Counted from the first letter of the stretch, positions 27,077-35,455 are shown. The stretch is DNA of 64,000 nucleotides from Eubacterium sp. (GCA_022511265.1 JAFLRX010000009.1:1-64000); one strand, 5' to 3'. Notes: a model not told the origin generated them from the sequence alone. Program-made: numbers and translations.

Positions 27077-28969
27077 ATGATAGGGAAATACAAAATAATC
27101 GCGCTGTGCACCTGCCGCCTACAGGATAATGAGTGTCACCAGTTTATCAACGCGCTTCACAAAAGGCTGACGCCAATGGGCTATCGCCTGTTTGTATACA
27201 GCGGCTGCTCCGACACGCGTGAGGGTAAAGAGAACACCGACGCCCAGCTGTCGATATACGACCTGGTGGACAGCTCGTTCGTAGACGCGGTAATAGTACA
27301 TACAGACAGGATAAAAAATCCTACCGTGTACGCAAATATCATAAAGCAGATGAAAGCCGCAGGGCTGCCCGTGATAGTGCTGGGTGACCGCTTTGACGGC
27401 TGTCTCAATATCGGGTATGATTACAATGCAGGCTTTGCCAATGTGGTAGAGCATCTTGTGGTCGATCACGGCATAACCGACCTGCACATGATAGCGGGCG
27501 TTAAGGATAACGAATTTTCTGATGAGAGAATTGCGGCGTTCAAAGATGTGCTGACGCGGCACGGCATACCGTTCAGCCCCGATATGGTAAGCTACGGCGA
27601 TTTCTGGTCTATCCCCGCGGTGGCGGCGGTAGAAGCATTGATGCAAAAGGGTCGCCTGCCCCGCGCGCTGGTCTGCGCGAACGACTATATGGCGATAGCG
27701 GTGGCGGATCATCTGAAAGAAAACGGCATATCAATACCCGACGACGTGATAGTCACCGGCTTTGATGGGACCTCTGTCATATATTGCAGCGAGCCGACCG
27801 TCACCTCCGTCCACGTCAACGACGATGATGTAATAGACGTTATCTGCGATAGTTTTTCAAAGATGTTTGAGGGGAAAGACTATGCGGGCGACGTCTCTAT
27901 CGTCCCGCAGACGATATATAACGAATCCTGCGGCTGTACCCCGACCAAAAAGGAAAACGGCGCAGCACTGTTCAACGAGCAGCATAATCTTTTTTACCGC
28001 TTTCAAAATGAAAACATCATCCTTTCAAAGGCGTCCGCTACGATACAAAAATGCGGCAGCCTCGGAGAAATCGCCTACGCGATGCGCAAAAACGATATGA
28101 TGTACGGTATGTGCTGCCTTGTTAAAAAAGAATTTATTGACGAGTCGGTCAACCCCGAACAGATAATGGAGCATGGCTTTGGCGATGAGCTTTTCCTGCT
28201 GTATGACGCGGATCTGATGGATAATAAGAAAAGACAGGGCGAGCAGTTTGTTCAGTATTATATGCCCGCAGATGAAATCATACCGAATTTAGAACACTTT
28301 TTGGAGGACGGCAGGATATTTATATTCACCGCGTTGCACTATCTCGACGTGCCGATGGGATATCTGTGCTTTTATTTCAGCGAGTATGCCGACGGAAATT
28401 ATTACAAGGTTCCGCAGACGACCAACGTACTGAACAACGCCCTCGGCGGACTGCGCAGCCTGCGGCATCAGCGTTATCTTCTAAAGCAGATAGACAATAT
28501 GTCACGCATAGATGTGCTGACAGGGCTGTTCAACCGACGCGGCTTTCTTATAGAGTACAGCAAGCTGACCGAAGGCTCGGAGATAGTCCCACTGACGGTA
28601 ATTATGTGCGACGTTGACGGACTGAAATACATAAACGACACCTTCGGACATGAGGAGGGCGACGTAGTTATTTACACTGTGGCGCAGGCACTAAAGCAGT
28701 CCTGCCCGTCCGACGCTATCATCACGCGGTTCGGCGGAGATGAGATGATGGCAGTGTTTAAGAGCGGACCGAACGGCGGCAATTTTCAGGCGATGCTTGA
28801 CGAACGGCTGGCGCAGTTCAACGAAAGATCCGGCAAGCCCTATAAGGCCGCCGCAAGTGTCGGCGTATATCATACCGACGAAAATAAAAAGCTGAGCTTT
28901 GAAGAGCTTATCAAAAAGTCAGACGTGCTGATGTACGAGGAAAAACGCCGGAGAAAATCCAAAGCATAA
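27077..28969 (+). CDS. Cytosolic LacI-type sensor fused to GGDEF diguanylate cyclase
   Basis: A 630-residue protein with no signal peptide or membrane helix. Residues about 5-285 form a periplasmic-binding-protein-like type I sensor of the LacI/GalR kind, without its HTH (VIVLGDRFDGCLNIGYDY, ALVCANDYMAIAVADHL, PDDVIVTGFDGTS). A linker region (about 310-460) follows and may be GAF-like. Residues about 470-630 are a GGDEF domain (RIDVLTGLFNRRGF, TRFGGDEMMAVF). The active loop reads GGDEM. No RxxD inhibition site is seen upstream (CPSD instead). It should make c-di-GMP in response to a cytosolic ligand, probably a sugar-like molecule. Confidence 0.9.
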   Translation: MIGKYKIIALCTCRLQDNECHQFINALHKRLTPMGYRLFVYSGCSDTREGKENTDAQLSIYDLVDSSFVDAVIVHTDRIKNPTVYANIIKQMKAAGLPVIVLGDRFDGCLNIGYDYNAGFANVVEHLVVDHGITDLHMIAGVKDNEFSDERIAAFKDVLTRHGIPFSPDMVSYGDFWSIPAVAAVEALMQKGRLPRALVCANDYMAIAVADHLKENGISIPDDVIVTGFDGTSVIYCSEPTVTSVHVNDDDVIDVICDSFSKMFEGKDYAGDVSIVPQTIYNESCGCTPTKKENGAALFNEQHNLFYRFQNENIILSKASATIQKCGSLGEIAYAMRKNDMMYGMCCLVKKEFIDESVNPEQIMEHGFGDELFLLYDADLMDNKKRQGEQFVQYYMPADEIIPNLEHFLEDGRIFIFTALHYLDVPMGYLCFYFSEYADGNYYKVPQTTNVLNNALGGLRSLRHQRYLLKQIDNMSRIDVLTGLFNRRGFLIEYSKLTEGSEIVPLTVIMCDVDGLKYINDTFGHEEGDVVIYTVAQALKQSCPSDAIITRFGGDEMMAVFKSGPNGGNFQAMLDERLAQFNERSGKPYKAAASVGVYHTDENKKLSFEELIKKSDVLMYEEKRRRKSKA

Positions 28970-28974
28970 AAAAC

Positions 28975-29011
28975 TAAACCGCTGCCTGAAAAGGGCGGCG
29001 GTCTTGTTCTG
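28975..29011 (+). terminator. Weak terminator-like hairpin after the GGDEF gene
   Basis: ACCGCTGCC pairs imperfectly with GGGCGGCGGT and CTTGTTCTG follows. The T-run is poor. Confidence 0.45.
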
Positions 29012-29068
29012 CATAAAATATACATATTATATCAGTTAAACTCCTATTATTATATCAATATTTTTCAG

Positions 29069-29097
29069 TTGCAAATCGGCTGAAAATATGTTATACT
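29069..29097 (+). promoter_or_regulatory. guaA promoter
   Basis: TTGCAA (29069-29074), 17-bp spacer, TATACT (29092-29097), TG one base before the -10. The leader of about 40 nt is too short for a purine riboswitch. Confidence 0.8.
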
Positions 29098-29142
29098 TTT
29101 AAAAAGCAAAAAGACGGGCTCAACAAGAAAGGGGAAGAAAAA

Positions 29143-30687
29143 ATGGACGGACATGAAAAGGTACTTGTAATAGACTTCGGCGGGCAGTATAATCAGCTTA
29201 TCGCGCGCCGTGTCAGAGAGCATAACATCTACTGCGAGGTTGTGCCCTACAAAACTCCTATAGAGAAAATAAAGGCGGAGAACCCCAAGGGCATAATCTT
29301 CACCGGCGGACCCGCGAGCGTATATCTTGACAGCTCGCCGCATATTTCCAAAGAGATTTTCGAGCTGGGCGTGCCGATACTCGGCATCTGCTACGGCGCA
29401 CAGCTTATGGTATATACCCTCGGCGGCGTAATAGGCAAGGCAAACGATAACTCGCTGGCGGAATTCGGCAGAACAGAGTGCGACTTTGACAACAGCTGCG
29501 CGCTCTTCAACGGGCTGAAAGAACGCTCGGTGGTATGGATGAGCCATAACGATTACATAGAACAGCTGCCGGAGGGATTCCGTGCCGCGGCACACAGCGC
29601 AAAGTGCCCCTACGGCGCGATAGAAAACCCCGAGAAGAAATTTTACGCTACGCAGTTCCACCCCGAGGTAAATCATACCGAGCAGGGCTTTGAGATGCTC
29701 GGAAAATTCCTGTTTGATGTTTGCGGCTGCAAGGGCGACTGGACAATGTCCAGCTATGCGCAGACCGCGATAGAGGAGATACGCACAAAGGTGGGCGACG
29801 GCAAGGTGCTGCTGGCGCTATCCGGCGGCGTTGACAGCTCGGTAGCCTGCGCGCTGCTGTCCAAGGCGGTGGGCAATCAGCTGACCTGCGTGTTCGTAGA
29901 CCATGGCTTTATGCGTAAAAACGAGGGCGACGAGGTAGAAAAGGCCTTCGCCGACTGGGACGTTAACTTTGTACGCGTCAACGCTGGCGAGCGTTTTATC
30001 GCAAAGCTCAGCGGCATCAGCGAGCCGGAGCAAAAGCGTAAGCTGATAGGCGAAGAATTTATCCGCTTATTTGAAGAAGAGGCAAAGAAGATAGGCAAGG
30101 TGGATTTCCTAGTTCAGGGTACTATCTACCCCGACGTTATAGAAAGCGGCACCGGCGACGCGGCGGTGATAAAGTCACACCACAACGTCGGCGGACTGCC
30201 GGATTATGTGGACTTTAAGGAGATAATCGAGCCGCTGCGCCTGCTGTTCAAGGACGAGGTGAGAAAGCTCGGCACCGAGCTGGGACTTGCCGACTATCTG
30301 GTATGGAGACAGCCGTTCCCCGGTCCGGGTCTCGCGATAAGAATAATCGGCGAGATAACCCGCGAAAAGCTGAGCATACTTCAGGACGCGGACCTTATCT
30401 TCCGCGAGGAGATAGTCAACGCGGGACTTGACCGCGATATCAATCAGTACTTCGCGGTGCTGACCGATATGCGCTCAGTCGGCGTCATGGGCGACGGCAG
30501 GACATACGATTACACACTCGCGCTGCGCGCGGTGACCACCAGCGACTTTATGACCGCAGACTTTGCACGGATACCGTACGACGTACTGGAAAAAGCCAGC
30601 GTGCGAATAGTCAACGAGGTTGGGCATATCAACAGAGTGTGCTATGATATTACTTCTAAGCCCCCGGCGACTATTGAGTGGGAGTAA
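29143..30687 (+). CDS. guaA: GMP synthase (glutamine-hydrolysing)
   Basis: A 514-residue enzyme that converts XMP to GMP with glutamine and ATP. Class I glutamine amidotransferase domain: nucleophile C83 in GICYGAQL and HPE in [14 protein letters not shown] pyrophosphatase domain: P-loop [12 protein letters not shown]. The C-terminal dimerisation domain ends with the conserved [13 protein letters not shown]. Full length, with a GAAAGGGG ribosome site. Confidence 0.97.
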   Translation: MDGHEKVLVIDFGGQYNQLIARRVREHNIYCEVVPYKTPIEKIKAENPKGIIFTGGPASVYLDSSPHISKEIFELGVPILGICYGAQLMVYTLGGVIGKANDNSLAEFGRTECDFDNSCALFNGLKERSVVWMSHNDYIEQLPEGFRAAAHSAKCPYGAIENPEKKFYATQFHPEVNHTEQGFEMLGKFLFDVCGCKGDWTMSSYAQTAIEEIRTKVGDGKVLLALSGGVDSSVACALLSKAVGNQLTCVFVDHGFMRKNEGDEVEKAFADWDVNFVRVNAGERFIAKLSGISEPEQKRKLIGEEFIRLFEEEAKKIGKVDFLVQGTIYPDVIESGTGDAAVIKSHHNVGGLPDYVDFKEIIEPLRLLFKDEVRKLGTELGLADYLVWRQPFPGPGLAIRIIGEITREKLSILQDADLIFREEIVNAGLDRDINQYFAVLTDMRSVGVMGDGRTYDYTLALRAVTTSDFMTADFARIPYDVLEKASVRIVNEVGHINRVCYDITSKPPATIEWE

Positions 30688-30715
30688 AAAAATTTAGGTT
30701 TATTTACAAAAACTA

Positions 30716-30744
30716 TTGACTTTTTTAAAAAATTCACATATAAT
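30716..30744 (+). promoter_or_regulatory. Near-consensus promoter before the Abi gene
   Basis: TTGACT (30716-30721), 17-bp spacer, TATAAT (30739-30744). It starts transcription about 6 nt before the hairpin at 30757. Confidence 0.9.
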
Positions 30745-30756
30745 ATAAATAACAGA

Positions 30757-30794
30757 ACCCGACACGCCTCTCAACGATGCGTACCACGTCGGGT
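30757..30794 (+). ncRNA. Two-tier hairpin RNA upstream of the Abi gene
   Basis: ACCCGAC (30757-30763) pairs with GTCGGGT (30788-30794); inside it ACGC (30764-30767) pairs with GCGT (30779-30782), leaving a loop and a short bulge. A T-rich stretch CATTTTAC follows. The hairpin lies directly at the predicted 5' end of the Abi transcript. It may be an independent small RNA, an attenuator or a 5'-UTR structure; which one cannot be decided from sequence. Confidence 0.55.
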
Positions 30795-30822
30795 CATTTT
30801 ACTATTATAAGAGGAATGACAA

Positions 30823-31743
30823 ATGAAATCAAAATCGTATCAACCCAGAGAACTAAAAGAACACCAACCGCCTTTGACGATTGATGAGCAAATCAACAAT
30901 TTAAAAAGAATCGGTCTGATAATCGAGGACGAAGAGTATGCCCGTGATATTCTCAATGATATTTCTTATTTTCGCCTAATTAAAGCATACGGCCTCGGTT
31001 TAAAACCAAGAAACGGTAAATATTTTGAAGGTGTAAATTTTGACCAGATTGTTGAACTTTATTTGTTCAACGCAAATTTCAGGCAACTCATTTTTGCTCA
31101 GATTGAACGTGTAGAGGTTAATTTACGCTGCCGTGTTGCAAACTATTTCTCTTGTGAGCATGGAATATTCGGTTATATGGATGAGAACAACTTTCAAGAT
31201 TCCAACCGTCACCAAGAATTCCTCAAAGATGTTGAAGAGGAACTCAGCCGAAACAGTAGATCGCCATTTGTGAAGAATTTTCAGAAAAACTATATAGGCG
31301 GCAACCTTCCGTTATATGCGATTGTTGAACTGATAAGCTTTGGTACTCTATCAAAATTTTACAAGAATATGAAAAATTCTGATAAAAAGGCTATTGCGAA
31401 CATGTATGGGATTGGATTTACATATCTTGAGAGTTGGTTTGAACATATTTCATATGTGCGGAATATATGCGCCCACTATGGAAGATTATATAACGCAGTC
31501 TTAGTAAAAAGGCCTATGCTTTATTCTCAAGACACCATGGAGAACGCTGATAACTCGCGCATTTTCACAACACTGCTGTGCTTAAAGCGTCTGATTATCA
31601 ATGATGAGCATTGGGAGAAGTTTGTAACGCAAATCTCACAGCTTTTGAAAAAGTATCCACATGTCAATATTAAGCTAATGGAATTTCCGGAAAACTGGGA
31701 TGAACTACTGATTCCATCCAAAGAAACTGCTAAAATCGGCTGA
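30823..31743 (+). CDS. Abi_2 (AbiD/AbiF-type) HEPN abortive-infection protein
   Basis: A 306-residue protein of the Abi_2 family. PLTIDEQINNLKRIGLII near the start, DISYFRLIKAYG, and the HEPN motif RNICAH (R213, H218) followed by YGRLYN are visible; RxxxxH forms the RNase centre of HEPN toxins. It is expected to cut RNA during phage infection and stop growth. The gene is visibly more AT-rich than its flanks, with A-ending codons, which suggests acquisition by transfer. It has its own promoter, structured leader and downstream hairpin, and stands alone with no protein antitoxin gene beside it. Confidence 0.88.
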   Translation: MKSKSYQPRELKEHQPPLTIDEQINNLKRIGLIIEDEEYARDILNDISYFRLIKAYGLGLKPRNGKYFEGVNFDQIVELYLFNANFRQLIFAQIERVEVNLRCRVANYFSCEHGIFGYMDENNFQDSNRHQEFLKDVEEELSRNSRSPFVKNFQKNYIGGNLPLYAIVELISFGTLSKFYKNMKNSDKKAIANMYGIGFTYLESWFEHISYVRNICAHYGRLYNAVLVKRPMLYSQDTMENADNSRIFTTLLCLKRLIINDEHWEKFVTQISQLLKKYPHVNIKLMEFPENWDELLIPSKETAKIG

Positions 31744-31877
31744 TATCATCTGATTATGACAGCATGCAACCGTTTTTATATGGTAGTGGTCAATTGTACA
31801 TAAAATATTGCGTATAGATACTTATGCGATCCTGTCAGTTTTTTAGCTTTTCAAAACAATGTTTGAAAATGATCCAT

Positions 31878-31915
31878 AAAAAAGAGCTAACTGATTTTTC
31901 AGTTGGCTCTTTTTG
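31878..31915. terminator. Bidirectional terminator after the Abi gene
   Basis: AAAGAGCTAACTGA pairs with TCAGTTGGCTCTTT, with T-runs on both outer sides. It serves the Abi gene (plus) and the small gene ending at 31918 (minus). Confidence 0.85.
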
Positions 31916-31917
31916 CT

Positions 31918-32082
31918 TTACAACTTTGTGAAATACCATAAGAAAGTATACTCATTGAAATCAATTCTATTTCCGTTATCATCAATCACATAGATACCAT
32001 CAATGATATAGGAATACTGATACTCCGCTCCGATATGGAAACAGCCCTCATTAGGAATATGATGACATCTACATTTACCCAT
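31918..32082 (-). CDS. Small Cys/His-rich protein (54 aa), unknown function
   Basis: A 54-residue protein with a strong AGGAGG ribosome site seven bases before ATG. The N-terminus MGKCRCHHIPNEGCFHIG has three cysteines and three histidines, enough for one metal site; the rest is acidic and aromatic (EYQYSYIIDGIYVIDDNG). It is AT-rich like the Abi gene and unlike the radical SAM gene 22 bp upstream, so it may belong to the same imported segment. I do not recognise the family. The bidirectional terminator follows its stop immediately. Confidence 0.72.
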   Translation of the reverse strand: MGKCRCHHIPNEGCFHIGAEYQYSYIIDGIYVIDDNGNRIDFNEYTFLWYFTKL

Positions 32083-32104
32083 TACTTTCCTCCTTTATGC
32101 CCTC

Positions 32105-32968
32105 TCAAAACAACCTCACCTGCTCCTCCGGGTCGGGGAACTCGTCGATATACCTAAACACATCCTCGTTTCGGCTCATCACGCCGTGCTTTGCGCATTC
32201 GGTGTGGAAAATCTTCATCAGTGCGTCGTTGTTTGGGCTGACGCACTCGTACGAAAAGCCGTAGGTGCGGTGGTATTTCTCCCGCAGTCCCGGGAAATGC
32301 CTGTCCAATGCGAGGTAAAAATACTCGCGGTCGCCGTCGCGCAGCGTCACACCAACGCCAAAGCTGATTATGCCCTTCACCCCCGCCTCAAAGCAATAAT
32401 CCAGAACGCCCCGCAGGTTTTCCTCGGTATCGTTGATGAACGGCAGCAGCGGCGACAGCCACACCACGGTGGGTATGCCGTTGTCGCGCAGGGTTTTAAG
32501 TGCTTCAAAACGTTTTCGAGTGCCGCATACGTTCGGCTCCAGTATACCGCAAAGCTGCTCGTCGTAGGTAGTCAGCGTCATCTGCACCACACACTTTGCC
32601 TTTTCGTTTATGCTTTTCAGCAGGTCCAGGTCTTGCAGTACGCGGTCGGACTTGGTTTGCAGCGCGACCCCGAACCCGTAACGGTCGATAATCTCAAGGC
32701 ACTGACGGGTAAGCCGCAGCTGTTCTTCGCAATGCATGTACGGGTCGCACATACCGCCGGTGCCTATCATACAGCGGCGGCGCTTTTTGCGCAGGGCAGC
32801 CTCCAGCAGCTGCGGGGCGTTCCGCTTTACCTCGATATCCTCAAAGTCATGGGTAAACTGATAACAGGTGCTGCGGCTGTCGCAGTATATACAGCCGTGG
32901 GTGCAGCCGCGGTATATATTCATGCCGTTTCTCGGCGAGAGTATCCCTTTGACGTCAACGTAATGCAT
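32105..32968 (-). CDS. SPL-family radical SAM protein
   Basis: A 287-residue radical S-adenosylmethionine enzyme. The [4Fe-4S] motif is CTHGCIYC (CxxxCxxC, about residues 22-29) within NIYRGCTHGCIYCDSR, close to that of the spore photoproduct lyase-like and Rv2578c-type group. Downstream come GTGGMCDPYMHCEEQLRLTR and VWLSPLLPFINDTEENLRG. Its reaction is unknown: true SplB is longer and has other conserved cysteines, so I do not call it photolyase. AAGGAG ribosome site; divergent from ypeB. Confidence 0.87.
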   Translation of the reverse strand: MHYVDVKGILSPRNGMNIYRGCTHGCIYCDSRSTCYQFTHDFEDIEVKRNAPQLLEAALRKKRRRCMIGTGGMCDPYMHCEEQLRLTRQCLEIIDRYGFGVALQTKSDRVLQDLDLLKSINEKAKCVVQMTLTTYDEQLCGILEPNVCGTRKRFEALKTLRDNGIPTVVWLSPLLPFINDTEENLRGVLDYCFEAGVKGIISFGVGVTLRDGDREYFYLALDRHFPGLREKYHRTYGFSYECVSPNNDALMKIFHTECAKHGVMSRNEDVFRYIDEFPDPEEQVRLF

Positions 32969-32990
32969 AGCGCGCTCCTTTTGCTTTAAA

Positions 32991-33112
32991 TAAGGGGCAA
33001 CGCCCCGTCATTCAACAAGCGACCGGGGCGTTAGCCCCTTAGGATTTCAGTGGGAGATTTAACTCCCACTGAAAGGCTAAATGTCTCCCGCCGCCTTAGA
33101 GGCGGGGGACAT
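32991..33112. mobile_element. Cluster of three strong hairpins, possible IS200/IS605-derived element
   Basis: Three consecutive stem-loops lie between two divergent genes. First, TAAGGGGC-AACGCCCCG with CGGGGCGTT-AGCCCCTTA (32991-33041, one bulge). Second, TTCAGTGGGAG with CTCCCACTGAA (33046-33073). Third, ATGTCTCCCGCC with GGCGGGGGACAT (33081-33112, one G-U). Closely spaced subterminal hairpins of this kind are found at ends of IS200/IS605 elements and their non-autonomous derivatives. No transposase or TnpB gene is here. The assignment is inference. Confidence 0.45.
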
Positions 33113-33130
33113 AGTCGCGGTTACAATTCA

Positions 33131-33168
33131 ATTATACACTATTTTTTCGCAAAAAAACAGTGTATAAT
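33131..33168. promoter_or_regulatory. Long AT-rich palindrome upstream of ypeB
   Basis: ATTATACACT (33131-33140) pairs with AGTGTATAAT (33159-33168), with T6/A6 inside. It could be a terminator-like structure or an operator; the right arm also contains TATAAT. Confidence 0.5.
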
Positions 33169-33191
33169 ATGAAATTTTTATGAAAAAATAA

Positions 33192-33220
33192 GATTAAATT
33201 CCTGCCCCCCAACCATAATA
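33192..33220 (+). promoter_or_regulatory. Possible forespore (sigma-G-like) promoter of ypeB
   Basis: GATTA (33192-33196), 17-bp spacer and CATAATA (33214-33220). The -10 fits the sigma-F/G type CATWMTA; the -35 matches GHATR at four of five positions. ypeB is a sigma-G gene in Bacillus, which makes the reading sensible but not proven. Confidence 0.4.
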
Positions 33221-33279
33221 CCAACAAACAAGAAAAAATCGGCAGGATACAGACATAAAGAAAGGATGAAATTTATATT

Positions 33280-34626
33280 ATGAATATAAGCAAACGATGC
33301 TTTGTAAGGATAATCAGCTTTCTTGCCGCGCTGGCAGTGGTGATGGGCGTAATGGCGGCACAGAGTTTTCGCACCGCTAACGCGCTGAAGGCGCAGATGG
33401 AATACACCATGATGAAAAACGTGGAGGATCTCTCCGCCAACATCGACAACATCAACACCTCGCTTAGCAAGGGCATATACGCGGGCACGCCCGAGATGAT
33501 GTCCCAGCTCTCCGCCAAGCTGTGGAGCGACGCCGCCAGCGCAAAGGCCGCACTCTCCCAGCTGCCGGTGGCACAGCTGAATTTGGAGAACACCTTTAAG
33601 TTCCTGTCCCAGGTCGGCAACTATTCCAAGAGCCTTGCGGACAGATATTCCGCAGGCGAAGAGCTGACCGACGAGGACAGAGACAACCTGATAGCACTTG
33701 CCGAGTACGCGCAGAAGCTGAGCGACCAGATGTGGCAGGTCGAGCAGAAGATAAACAGCGGCGAGCTGAGCTTTGAGCAGACCGCCGACGGTATATGGGG
33801 CAGCGGCAGCAAAGACCAACCGCAGTACGTTACCGAGGGCTTTACCGATTTTGAAGAGGGCTATGACAGCTATCCGAGGCTGATATATGACGGCCCGTTC
33901 TCCGACCATATACTTGAAAAAGAGCCGGAGATGCTGAAGGGTCAGCGTGATATTTCTGCAGAGGACGCGCTGGAGATAGCCAAAAAGGCAAGCGGCGCGG
34001 ACGACCTGACCCACACCGACAACGATGACGAGCAGGGCAAAATGCCGTCCTACGTCTTTTCCAACCAAAACGGCGTAAGCGTATCAGTCACCCGCGCGGG
34101 CGGCTATGTAAGCTATATGATAGGCTATCGCGCGGTGGAAAACCGCGGCATCTCCGCCAACGAGGCGACCGAGAGAGCCAAAAAGTTCATTCAGAACATC
34201 ACCAAGGACAGCGTGACCGACACCTATTATGAGATAAACAACAACATCTGCACTATAAACTTCGCGGGTGAAAAGGACGGAGTTATACTCTACACCGACC
34301 TGATAAAGGTCAGCGTGGCAATGGATAACGGCGAGATACTCGCCTATGACGCGCGCGGTTATCTCACCAACCACACCGACCGCGATATTAATGAGCCGTC
34401 ATTGTCCGAAGAGGACGCACGCGCAAAGCTGTCCAAGCAGCTGAACGTAAACAGCAGCGGGCTGGCGGTCATCCCCTCCTCCGGCACAAACGAGCGGTAC
34501 TGCTATGAATTTGCCTGCACCACACCCGAGGGACGTCAGATGCTGGTGTATATCAACGCGGACACCGGCAAGGAAGAGCAGATACTGATACTCCGAATAA
34601 GCGAGAACGGCACATTGACGGTATAA
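33280..34626 (+). CDS. ypeB: Germination protein YpeB
   Basis: A 448-residue spore protein needed in Bacillus for localisation and stability of the cortex-lytic enzyme SleB. An N-terminal signal-anchor (residues about 9-28) is followed by the YpeB helical domain (YTMMKNVEDLSANIDNINTS and onwards) and C-terminal PepSY-like repeats (ISAEDALEIAKKAS, ISANEATERAKKF, LSEEDARAKLSKQL). Full length, with a GAAAGGA ribosome site. Its usual partner sleB is not adjacent; the next gene codes for a different cell-wall hydrolase fold. Its presence indicates an endospore-former. Confidence 0.93.
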   Translation: MNISKRCFVRIISFLAALAVVMGVMAAQSFRTANALKAQMEYTMMKNVEDLSANIDNINTSLSKGIYAGTPEMMSQLSAKLWSDAASAKAALSQLPVAQLNLENTFKFLSQVGNYSKSLADRYSAGEELTDEDRDNLIALAEYAQKLSDQMWQVEQKINSGELSFEQTADGIWGSGSKDQPQYVTEGFTDFEEGYDSYPRLIYDGPFSDHILEKEPEMLKGQRDISAEDALEIAKKASGADDLTHTDNDDEQGKMPSYVFSNQNGVSVSVTRAGGYVSYMIGYRAVENRGISANEATERAKKFIQNITKDSVTDTYYEINNNICTINFAGEKDGVILYTDLIKVSVAMDNGEILAYDARGYLTNHTDRDINEPSLSEEDARAKLSKQLNVNSSGLAVIPSSGTNERYCYEFACTTPEGRQMLVYINADTGKEEQILILRISENGTLTV

Positions 34627-34739
34627 CACCGATCCGCTTTCTAAAAGGGTTTACACGCCATCGTAAGAAATTTCATCTTATTTTCACAGAACTTTCCTTA
34701 AAAATTTACCCTGATTAGGATATTTTTTCAAAAAACCGC

Positions 34740-34768
34740 TTGACATTTCGCGGAAAATAATGTATACT
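34740..34768 (+). promoter_or_regulatory. Promoter of the NlpC/P60-like gene
   Basis: TTGACA (34740-34745), 17-bp spacer, TATACT (34763-34768), TG one base before the -10. The ATG is 60 nt further. Confidence 0.88.
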
Positions 34769-34828
34769 TTATCTTGTATAAAAGTATAGTTTCAGCATTG
34801 CCTTATAATTGTCCGGCAGGAGATCCAA

Positions 34829-35455
34829 ATGAACAAAGGTATTGCCTTGCTGGCCGCGGTGGCAGTTATTTCTATAATGACCTGCGGATGCGGCGGCACG
34901 GATAATTCATCACAGAACAGCTACAGCAGCATCGAAGAAAACAGCCAGATACTCGAATCTAAACCCGAATCGACATCCGGCACCCCGGAAACAAGCGTAC
35001 CGCAGACCACCACAGCGCAAACAACAGCGCCGCAGGAAAGCGAGCCACAGCCGGGACAAAGCACCGAGGTTCCCGATACTCGCGCGCAGATAGTCGAGAC
35101 GGCGCAGGCGCTGATAGGCATTGATTTTGCTACCGGCGGCGCGTCACCCGAGACAGGCTTTGACAATTCGGGACTTATATATTATGTGTTGAGGGAAAAC
35201 GGGTACATCAACTGCCCGCGCTCTACCTACGATCAGAAAAATATGGGCACCCGAATAAATATCGACCAGCTTCAGCCCGGAGACCTTGTGTTCTTCGTAG
35301 ACAAGGACACCGACAACGAGATAGGCTTCGGCGGTATATATATCGGGGACGATCAGTTGATATACAGCCCCTACCCCGGAGAAAAGGTCAAGTACGCAGA
35401 CCTTACCGGCTCCTACTGGCGCACCAATTTCGACTGCGCGGTGAGAGTATTTTAA
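34829..35455 (+). CDS. NlpC/P60-fold lipoprotein lacking catalytic residues
   Basis: A 208-residue secreted protein. The N-terminus MNKGIALLAAVAVISIMTCGCG looks like a lipoprotein signal (lipid Cys at 19 or 21), followed by a Ser/Thr/Pro/Glu linker (about 22-82) and an NlpC/P60 domain. The catalytic region normally reads GFDCSGL; here it is GFDNSGL, with Asn113 in place of the nucleophile (codon AAT at 35165-35167). The motif that normally carries the catalytic His (HVGIYIG) is FGGIYIG. The fold-defining QPGDLVFF is intact. So it is most likely a wall-binding pseudoenzyme rather than an endopeptidase. It lies directly downstream of ypeB, with its own promoter. Confidence 0.88.
   Translation: MNKGIALLAAVAVISIMTCGCGGTDNSSQNSYSSIEENSQILESKPESTSGTPETSVPQTTTAQTTAPQESEPQPGQSTEVPDTRAQIVETAQALIGIDFATGGASPETGFDNSGLIYYVLRENGYINCPRSTYDQKNMGTRINIDQLQPGDLVFFVDKDTDNEIGFGGIYIGDDQLIYSPYPGEKVKYADLTGSYWRTNFDCAVRVF

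Noticed and set aside
30823-32082. Abi gene and small Cys/His gene as a complete toxin-antitoxin pair
   Set aside because: They are convergent, on opposite strands and separated by a terminator, unlike the co-directional order of known protein toxin-antitoxin pairs. Similar base composition alone is not enough.
32105-32968. Spore photoproduct lyase (splB)
   Set aside because: The CxxxCxxC protein is shorter than SplB and I do not see the extra conserved Cys region; only the broad SPL-like radical SAM family can be supported.
32991-33168. CRISPR array
   Set aside because: The hairpins have different sequences and no constant repeat-spacer periodicity; there are no cas genes.
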